From Gammaproteobacteria bacterium (GTDB lineage Bacteria; Pseudomonadota; Gammaproteobacteria; Pseudomonadales; Azotimanducaceae): a stretch of 39,938 nt of DNA. The DNA is taken from assembly GCA_030123805.1 (NCBI GenBank), contig JASJXV010000012.1:1-39938 (forward strand). The letters are read 5' to 3'. Below the pieces are notes generated by a model. The model did not search any database and was not told the origin of the DNA. It saw only the letters and a list, made by a program, of their open reading frames with translations. Positions 35,104-39,938 of the stretch are shown one piece after another (within the stretch, counting starts at the first letter, position 1; each line of letters starts with the position of its first letter). Made by a program: the position numbers and the translations under genes.

Positions 35104-36429
35104 TCAACATAAATATCCTCGCAGTGAATTTGGCAGAGCCTCGGTTATAGTGACCGCCACAAACTGCCCGATGAGGCATTGATCTTCTGAAGTGAAATTG
35201 ACAACACGATTGTTCTCAGTACGCCCCTGTAGCTGTCCGGGATCCTTTCTTGATAGGCCCGTGACCAAAATAGAGTAATCTTTACCCACCATACGACGAC
35301 TAATGGCTTGCGTCTGCTGGTTGATGCGAGTTTGCAGTATATCAAGGCGTTGCTTCTTTATCTCTACAGGCGTTTCATCAGGCAGATCCGCGGCGGGAGT
35401 ACCGGGTCTTGCGCTATAAATAAAGCTGAATGAATTATCGAATTGAATCTCTTCTATCAACTTCATGGTCGCTGCAAAGTCCTGCTCCGATTCTCCCGGA
35501 AAACCCACAATGAAATCCGAGGATATGCTGACATCCGGCCGAATTGACCTCAGCTTCCTGAGTTTCGATTTATACTCAAGAATGGTATAGCCACGTTTCA
35601 TCTTTGCCAGAATCCGGTCGGAACCGCTCTGTACCGGCAAATGCAGGTGGCTCACCAATTCCGGCACCTCAGCATAGACTTCTATCAGGCGATCAGTAAA
35701 TTCAATCGGATGTGACGTTGTATATCGAATCCGGTCAATGCCTTCGATTGTGGCAACCAACGAAATCAGATAGGCCAGATCTGCACGATCCCCGTCATGA
35801 GTCGGACCCTGGTAGGCGTTAACGTTCTGCCCCAGGAGATTGACCTCTCGTACACCCTTCGATGCCACATGCACAATTTCCGCCAGAATATCATCCAGCG
35901 GTCGACTCACCTCTTCACCCCTGGTGTAAGGCACTACACAGAATGAACAGTACTTGCTACAACCCTCCATGATGGAAACAAACGCTGTGGGGCCATCCAC
36001 CCTGGGATCAGGCAGTCGGTCAAATTTCTCAATTTGCGGAAAACTGATATCGATAACAGCCGACTCTCTATCCACAGACGAATCAAGCATTTCGGGCAAA
36101 CGGTGCAATGTCTGGGGACCGAAAATCAAATCCACGTAGGGAGCCCTTTGTGATATTGCTTCACCCTCCTGGCTGGCTACACATCCCCCTACACCGATGA
36201 TCAACTTTGGATTTTTGTCCTTCAGGTGTCGCCAGCGGCCCAATTGATGGAATACCTTCTGCTGGGCTTTCTCCCGGATAGAACAGGTATTGAGTAACAG
36301 TATATCTGCTTCTTCAGCATTGTCAGTTAAATCATAGCCGTGACTCTCTGCCAGCAGATCTGCCATGCGTGACGAGTCATAGTCATTCATCTGACAACCA
36401 TGGGTTTTTATGTAGAGTTTTCCAGCCAT
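35104..36429 (-). CDS. miaB: tRNA-2-methylthio-N6-dimethylallyladenosine synthase MiaB
   Basis: This 441-residue radical-SAM methylthiotransferase makes ms2i6A37 in tRNAs reading UNN codons. The three N-terminal cluster ligands are in [19 protein letters not shown] and [10 protein letters not shown]. The radical-SAM cluster motif is [18 protein letters not shown]. The C-terminal TRAM domain binds tRNA. Length agrees with E. coli MiaB (474 with a longer tail). A repeat element begins only 26 bp upstream of its ATG, so its promoter must lie inside or beyond that element. Confidence 0.96.
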   Translation of the reverse strand: MAGKLYIKTHGCQMNDYDSSRMADLLAESHGYDLTDNAEEADILLLNTCSIREKAQQKVFHQLGRWRHLKDKNPKLIIGVGGCVASQEGEAISQRAPYVDLIFGPQTLHRLPEMLDSSVDRESAVIDISFPQIEKFDRLPDPRVDGPTAFVSIMEGCSKYCSFCVVPYTRGEEVSRPLDDILAEIVHVASKGVREVNLLGQNVNAYQGPTHDGDRADLAYLISLVATIEGIDRIRYTTSHPIEFTDRLIEVYAEVPELVSHLHLPVQSGSDRILAKMKRGYTILEYKSKLRKLRSIRPDVSISSDFIVGFPGESEQDFAATMKLIEEIQFDNSFSFIYSARPGTPAADLPDETPVEIKKQRLDILQTRINQQTQAISRRMVGKDYSILVTGLSRKDPGQLQGRTENNRVVNFTSEDQCLIGQFVAVTITEALPNSLRGYLC

Positions 36430-36844
36430 TTCATACCACCAAATTCAGGGCGCCAAGGAGGCTGACCGAGACCTGCTACCGTAGCGAGGGCAAGACTGAT
36501 TGGGCGGTACGCTGTCGCGGTAGATTTTGCGATCATTTGAGCGGTTCGACGCCTCGACGAATATTGAGCATATTTAACGATAATGAGCGGGAAATTGCGG
36601 GGGCGCCCAGCCCAATCAGGCTTGTCCGCAATAGGTAAGTCTGATCTCGGACAGCCTCCTATTATATAGACCGGTGATAGCAGCGACAAATGCGATTTTT
36701 CTTTTCTGCGTATGGATGTGTCTCCTCGGTAGTTGATATCTGTATTTTCAGCCCCATATAGCAGTCCAATAGATCGCAGTCAAATAGATAGCTTAGCCGT
36801 GAATAATCAGATAATCTTGCGGTTGTACAGTGAGATATGCACAT
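36430..36844. other. Divergent intergenic region miaB / DUF1820
   Basis: A 415-bp gap holding the 207-bp repeat at 36455-36661 next to miaB and about 180 bp of AT-rich DNA before the DUF1820 gene. An ORF across the repeat on the minus strand (36408-36689) looks like repeat DNA, not a protein. Confidence 0.5.
36455..36661. repeat. MITE-like element with two-step terminal inverted repeats
   Basis: Outer arms AGGAGGCTGACCGAGA (36456-36471) and its inverted match at 36645-36660 agree at 15 of 16 positions. A second inner pair, CAAGACTGATTGGGC (36491-36505) with 36610-36624, agrees at 14 of 15. The spacing between steps is 19 and 20 bp, so the two halves are symmetrical. No ORF of transposase type and no evident target duplication are seen. 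Confidence 0.7.
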
Positions 36845-37174
36845 ATGTCCAAATCACAAATTTTCAAAGTCATTTTCTTTAATCAGGGGCAAATCTACGA
36901 GCTTTATGCAAAGCAGATTTTCCAAAGCGACCTGTACGGATTTATTGAGATAGAGGATTTCATATTTGGTGAACGGTCTCAAATGCTGGTAGATCCCAGC
37001 GAAGAAAAACTCAAGTCTGAATTCGATGGTGTTAAGAGAAGCTATATCCCCATGCACTCGGTGATTCGCATTGATGAAGTTACCAAGGAGGGTGCAGTAA
37101 AGATCAGTGAAGCCAAGGGCGGCACCGTATCACCTTTTCCGATGCCCGCCTTCAGTCCCAAAGGCGATAAATAG
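36845..37174 (+). CDS. DUF1820 family protein
   Basis: This 109-residue protein matches DUF1820: KVIFFNQGQIYELYAKQIFQ, then LYGFIEIEDFIFGER, VDPSEEKLKSEFDGVKRSYI, and PMHSVIRIDEV with a C-terminal ISEAKGGTVSPFPMP. This family is found mainly in gammaproteobacteria and has no known activity; the sequence suggests a small soluble fold. The in-frame ATG at 36830 would add five residues; the MSKSQ start is more family-like. Its stop is one base from the convergent folK stop. Confidence 0.9.
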   Translation: MSKSQIFKVIFFNQGQIYELYAKQIFQSDLYGFIEIEDFIFGERSQMLVDPSEEKLKSEFDGVKRSYIPMHSVIRIDEVTKEGAVKISEAKGGTVSPFPMPAFSPKGDK

Positions 37175-37175
37175 T

Positions 37176-37670
37176 TCAAATCCGGACTACACCTGCAGAT
37201 GAAACCTTCGCCACAAGCTCTTTCACGGACAACCCCGAGTCCGGAAATACCAGTTCGGGCGCAATCTCCTGCAATGGCAACAAAACAAACGCCCTGTCTT
37301 TTGCTCTTGGATGGGGAATGGTGAGATCTGTCGTATTCATTACCAGGGAACCGATACAGACGATATCCAGATCAAGGCTTCTGGGTGAATTTCTCTCACG
37401 TGTGGCGGGACGTCCGGATTCTGCTTCCAGGGCCTGGAGTCGCTGCAATAGATGCATTGGATTTTCGCCATCAGGGGCTTCATAACCGACCACGGCATTG
37501 ACGAAATCAGCAGATCCATCCGGACAGTCAAGCGGTCTGGAACGCCACAGAGATGATCTGACCAAAGTGCTGCGTATCCAGAGTTCCAGCTTGTCCATCG
37601 CGTCAAGAATCAGTTGCTTGGAATTTCCCAAATTCGATCCTAACGCTATGTAGATCATCTCTCGTTGCAT
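37176..37670 (-). CDS. folK: 2-amino-4-hydroxy-6-hydroxymethyldihydropteridine pyrophosphokinase
   Basis: This 164-residue enzyme transfers pyrophosphate from ATP to hydroxymethyldihydropterin in folate synthesis. HPPK landmarks are ALGSNLGNSKQ near the start, LWRSRPLDCPDGSADFVNAV, the catalytic RNSPRSLDLDIVCIG, and IPHPRAKDRAFVLLPL. The ATG at 37670 is preceded by GGAAAAG. A second ATG at 37658 (MIYIALG) is also possible. It is not joined to other folate genes here. Confidence 0.94.
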   Translation of the reverse strand: MQREMIYIALGSNLGNSKQLILDAMDKLELWIRSTLVRSSLWRSRPLDCPDGSADFVNAVVGYEAPDGENPMHLLQRLQALEAESGRPATRERNSPRSLDLDIVCIGSLVMNTTDLTIPHPRAKDRAFVLLPLQEIAPELVFPDSGLSVKELVAKVSSAGVVRI

Positions 37671-37822
37671 GGTCTTTTCCCGTTCAGCACTGAAGGATCA
37701 TAATCTCACACTCCACCAGTTGGAAAAACCGTCACGCACCCTTTTTGCTACCAGTAATGAGACAAATATCGTCTTTCATGTTAATTTTGGTTTTTCATCC
37801 TGATGATTACACATGAGGTTCT

Positions 37823-39031
37823 ATGAAAGTCACCCCCGAAGATCTGGGCTTGTCTGCTCCAAGATTGGTAAAGATAGATTTATTGACGCAAAAGTATCTC
37901 GACGAGGGCAAATTGCCGGGTACCATCACCGTGGTTGCAAGGCGTGGGAAGATTGCACACTTTGAATGTCAAGGAAGAATGGATATTGAAGCCGATAAGA
38001 TGATTTCGGAAGATACCATTTTTCGTCTTTACTCAATGAGCAAGCCTGTCACAAGTGTTGCATTGATGATGCTCTACGAAGATGGCCATTTCCAATTGGA
38101 TGATCCCGTTTCAAGATTTGTACCATCATTTGAGAATATGGAGGTTTATATATCCGGCAACAGGGACGAGTACAAAACCCAACCGGCAGATCGCCAAATT
38201 ACCATCAGAGACCTGTTGACTCATACCGCAGGTTTCACATATGGATTCATGCGGACATCGGTTGTTGATACTCTGTATCGCGACAAGGGACTGGAAGAAT
38301 CGAACACACTGGCGGAGATGGTTACCAAATTATCTGAATTACCGCTCCTCTTTTCCCCCGGAAGCCGCTGGAGCTACAGTGTTGCCACTGACGTGTGTGG
38401 ATATCTGGTTGAATTGATCTCCGGCGAACGCTTCGATCAATTCCTGCAGGAGCAGATTTTCGAGCCGCTGGGTATGCTTGACACTGGATTTTCCGTGCCC
38501 GAAAGCAAGGTTCACAGACTTGCAGCAAACTATGAACGAACGGCAGACGATGGCCTGCAACTCACCGACTCCCCTGAAACAAGCCGCTATACTCAAGAGG
38601 TTACCTATTTTTCAGGCGGTGGCGGCCTGGTATCGACCGCTCGGGACTATCTCCGCTTCGCGCAGATGCTGCTTAACAAAGGAGAATTGGAAGGCGAACG
38701 AATACTGGGCAGAAAAACTGTTGAGCTTATGACATCGAATCACTTGCCCGACAATGGTGATCTGACGAGTATGGGTCAGCCAGTATTCAGCGAAACACCT
38801 TATGATGGTATAGGGTTTGGTCTGGGCTTCTCCGTCATGCTCGACCCAGCCACTGCACAGATTCTTGGCACTCCCGGTGAATTTGCATGGGGTGGGGCCG
38901 CTAGCACTTACTTCTGGGTCGATCCCGGGGAAGAACTGATCGCAATACTGCTGACGCAACTAATGCCGTCCTCTTCCTACCCTATCCGTCGGGAATTCCG
39001 GGTCCTGGTATATCAATCAATTATTGAGTGA
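37823..39031 (+). CDS. Serine hydrolase of the beta-lactamase (class C / EstB-like) family
   Basis: This 402-residue protein has the penicillin-binding fold of class C beta-lactamases and EstB-type esterases. The nucleophile motif SMSK is at 71-74, and a second active-site Tyr lies in WSYSVATD near 190. The GGGGL loop follows. No signal peptide is seen, unlike in secreted AmpC, which argues for a cytoplasmic esterase or related hydrolase rather than an antibiotic-resistance enzyme. GAGG lies eight bases before the ATG. It is followed at once by the exported protein gene, so they may be co-transcribed. Confidence 0.85.
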   Translation: MKVTPEDLGLSAPRLVKIDLLTQKYLDEGKLPGTITVVARRGKIAHFECQGRMDIEADKMISEDTIFRLYSMSKPVTSVALMMLYEDGHFQLDDPVSRFVPSFENMEVYISGNRDEYKTQPADRQITIRDLLTHTAGFTYGFMRTSVVDTLYRDKGLEESNTLAEMVTKLSELPLLFSPGSRWSYSVATDVCGYLVELISGERFDQFLQEQIFEPLGMLDTGFSVPESKVHRLAANYERTADDGLQLTDSPETSRYTQEVTYFSGGGGLVSTARDYLRFAQMLLNKGELEGERILGRKTVELMTSNHLPDNGDLTSMGQPVFSETPYDGIGFGLGFSVMLDPATAQILGTPGEFAWGGAASTYFWVDPGEELIAILLTQLMPSSSYPIRREFRVLVYQSIIE

Positions 39032-39036
39032 CGCTT

Positions 39037-39669
39037 ATGAAATATAGCGTGCTGTCAATTCTATGCTTTATAACATTGCCAGTGATGGCCGGTACATGCA
39101 ACGCAATTAAAGATGATTATCGGCGCCTGACCTGTTATGACCGCTCCGGGAAATGCATGGAATTAAAGGAATCCAGACAACGTCTAGCCTGCTATGACAA
39201 TAATTATGCTGCGTGGACTGAATACGCAAATGTCAGCCCCAGGACAACCGCTGGAGACAATTCTCAACCGGCACCTGTTTCTGTACCGAAAGCTGCGCCA
39301 GTTCCCGAACCAATTATTGAAGCAGCCCAGCAGGAGGTGGTAGCAACGATGGTGCCGGAAAAAACCGCTAAATCTTCCGTAGCGGACGAAACAGCAAAGG
39401 CAGACGATCAGGCATTCCCGCTTAAGAAATCTCTTGCCAAGGGTGAGGAAAGACCGGTAATAGTGGCCACCATTGTTGCTCTAACGCAAGGCCCTTTCGA
39501 TATAGATTATTTAACCCTTGACAATGATCAGGTTTGGCGAGAGTCTTCAAATACTAGATTAATATTCAAAGTCGGCCAAACAGTACGGATAGAGAAAGGT
39601 ATTTTCGGGTCTAACCTGCTGAGTGTTGCTGGCAACAAAAAGAGAATCAAAGTAAAACGGATACGCTAA
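39037..39669 (+). CDS. Exported protein with paired CYD motifs
   Basis: From the ATG at 39037 this is 210 residues. A signal peptide (MKYSVLSILCFITLPVMA) is cleaved after Ala. The mature start has CNAIKDDYRRLTCYD and CMELKESRQRLACYD, two repeats with the xRLxCYD pattern seen in many exported gammaproteobacterial proteins. A Pro/Ala-rich linker (about 70-125) leads to a C-terminal beta domain (GPFDIDYLTLDNDQVWR and VRIEKGIFGSNLLSV). The role is unknown. A GTG at 39028 would start three residues earlier and overlap the previous gene. Confidence 0.7.
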   Translation: MKYSVLSILCFITLPVMAGTCNAIKDDYRRLTCYDRSGKCMELKESRQRLACYDNNYAAWTEYANVSPRTTAGDNSQPAPVSVPKAAPVPEPIIEAAQQEVVATMVPEKTAKSSVADETAKADDQAFPLKKSLAKGEERPVIVATIVALTQGPFDIDYLTLDNDQVWRESSNTRLIFKVGQTVRIEKGIFGSNLLSVAGNKKRIKVKRIR

Positions 39670-39688
39670 GGCGCGGGGTGGTAAGAAG

Positions 39689-39913
39689 ATGGCAGAAGAG
39701 AAAGTCGAATCTGAGGTAACCGGAATAGTCTGGAAAGTCCTCGTTGAAGTTGGCAGTCAGGTTGCTGAGGAGGAACCCCTCATGATCGTGGAGTCGATGA
39801 AAATGGAAATTCCGGTCGAAGCACCCTGCGCCGGTAAGGTATCCGAATTGCTGGTCAATCCAGAAGACACAGTCGAAGAAGGGCAAATTGTGGCCGTGCT
39901 CGAAACGGGATGA
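39689..39913 (+). CDS. Stand-alone biotinyl carrier domain protein
   Basis: This 74-residue protein is a complete biotinyl/lipoyl carrier domain. The biotin acceptor motif is ESMKMEIP with Lys38, and GKVSELLVNPEDTVEEGQIV forms the second half of the barrel. It resembles the free-standing acetyl-CoA carboxylase-type carrier subunits of about 70 residues, which serve separate carboxylases. No carboxylase or biotin-protein ligase gene lies in the window, though one could follow beyond the right edge. Confidence 0.9.
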   Translation: MAEEKVESEVTGIVWKVLVEVGSQVAEEEPLMIVESMKMEIPVEAPCAGKVSELLVNPEDTVEEGQIVAVLETG

Positions 39914-39938
39914 TAGTCAAATTTCGCGCTAGCGAACA

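Noticed and set aside
36408-36689. Minus-strand ORF of 93 codons upstream of miaB.
   Set aside because: It lies inside the inverted-repeat element and overlaps the miaB start; its composition reflects the repeat.
1-39938. tRNA, rRNA, CRISPR arrays, riboswitches and rho-independent terminators.
   Set aside because: I saw no cloverleaf, no regularly spaced repeats, no known riboswitch core before ahcY or other genes, and no hairpin with a clean T-tract that I could defend.

Overview
The window looks like chromosomal DNA of a gammaproteobacterium, probably a marine lineage. The main reason is the conserved minus-strand series miaB, phoH-like ybeZ, ybeY, corC, lnt, then leuS, lptE, holA, together with a DUF1820 protein and a 7TMR-DISM/GGDEF protein. 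No rRNA, tRNA, CRISPR array, prophage or intact insertion sequence was recognised. Species-level placement is not possible from the sequence alone.

Left part (1-12,100). A partial class I glutamine amidotransferase-like gene (minus strand) diverges from a metallo-beta-lactamase fold hydrolase. A ribokinase-like PfkB sugar kinase and a small conserved-looking protein follow. Next is a two-component pair resembling the response regulator and histidine kinase of the proteobacterial dedicated sortase system, but no sortase or sortase substrate lies nearby. After an unrecognised minus-strand protein comes a membrane-bound diguanylate cyclase with an MmcQ/YjbR protein overlapping its stop. The methyl-cycle pair follows: an ArsR-type regulator fused to a methyltransferase, then ahcY (S-adenosylhomocysteine hydrolase). 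A decayed 5' end of an acyl-CoA thioesterase II gene (tesB) lies directly behind ahcY.

Middle part (12,100-26,300). A MoxR-type AAA+ ATPase and a CoxE-like von Willebrand A protein form one AAA+/VWA pair. An 840-bp scrap zone with an IS6-like transposase remnant and a DUF4143 ATPase remnant separates them from a complete five-gene oligopeptide/dipeptide ABC transporter operon (oppA-B-C-D-F order). Its OppC-type permease carries an extra fibronectin-III-like domain on the predicted periplasmic side. A second AAA+/VWA pair, CobS and CobT, lies beyond it on the minus strand without a CobN large subunit, followed by a small beta-rich protein. A SixA-like histidine phosphatase ends this part.

Right part (26,300-39,938). 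The minus-strand housekeeping block covers replication (holA), LPS export (lptE), translation (leuS, miaB), lipoprotein maturation (lnt), CorC, the ribosome/rRNA factor YbeY and PhoH. Its intergenic gaps carry several palindromic, MITE-like repeats. The leuS-lnt gap holds a nested structure of two related palindromes in opposite orientation inside an outer inverted repeat; the miaB upstream gap holds a 207-bp terminal-inverted-repeat element. The window ends with DUF1820, folK, a serine beta-lactamase-like hydrolase, an exported cysteine-containing protein and a stand-alone biotinyl carrier protein.

The most unusual items are the nested palindromic repeats, the FN3-bearing OppC, the orphan CobS/CobT pair beside a second AAA+/VWA pair, the sortase-type two-component system without a sortase, and the tesB remnant.
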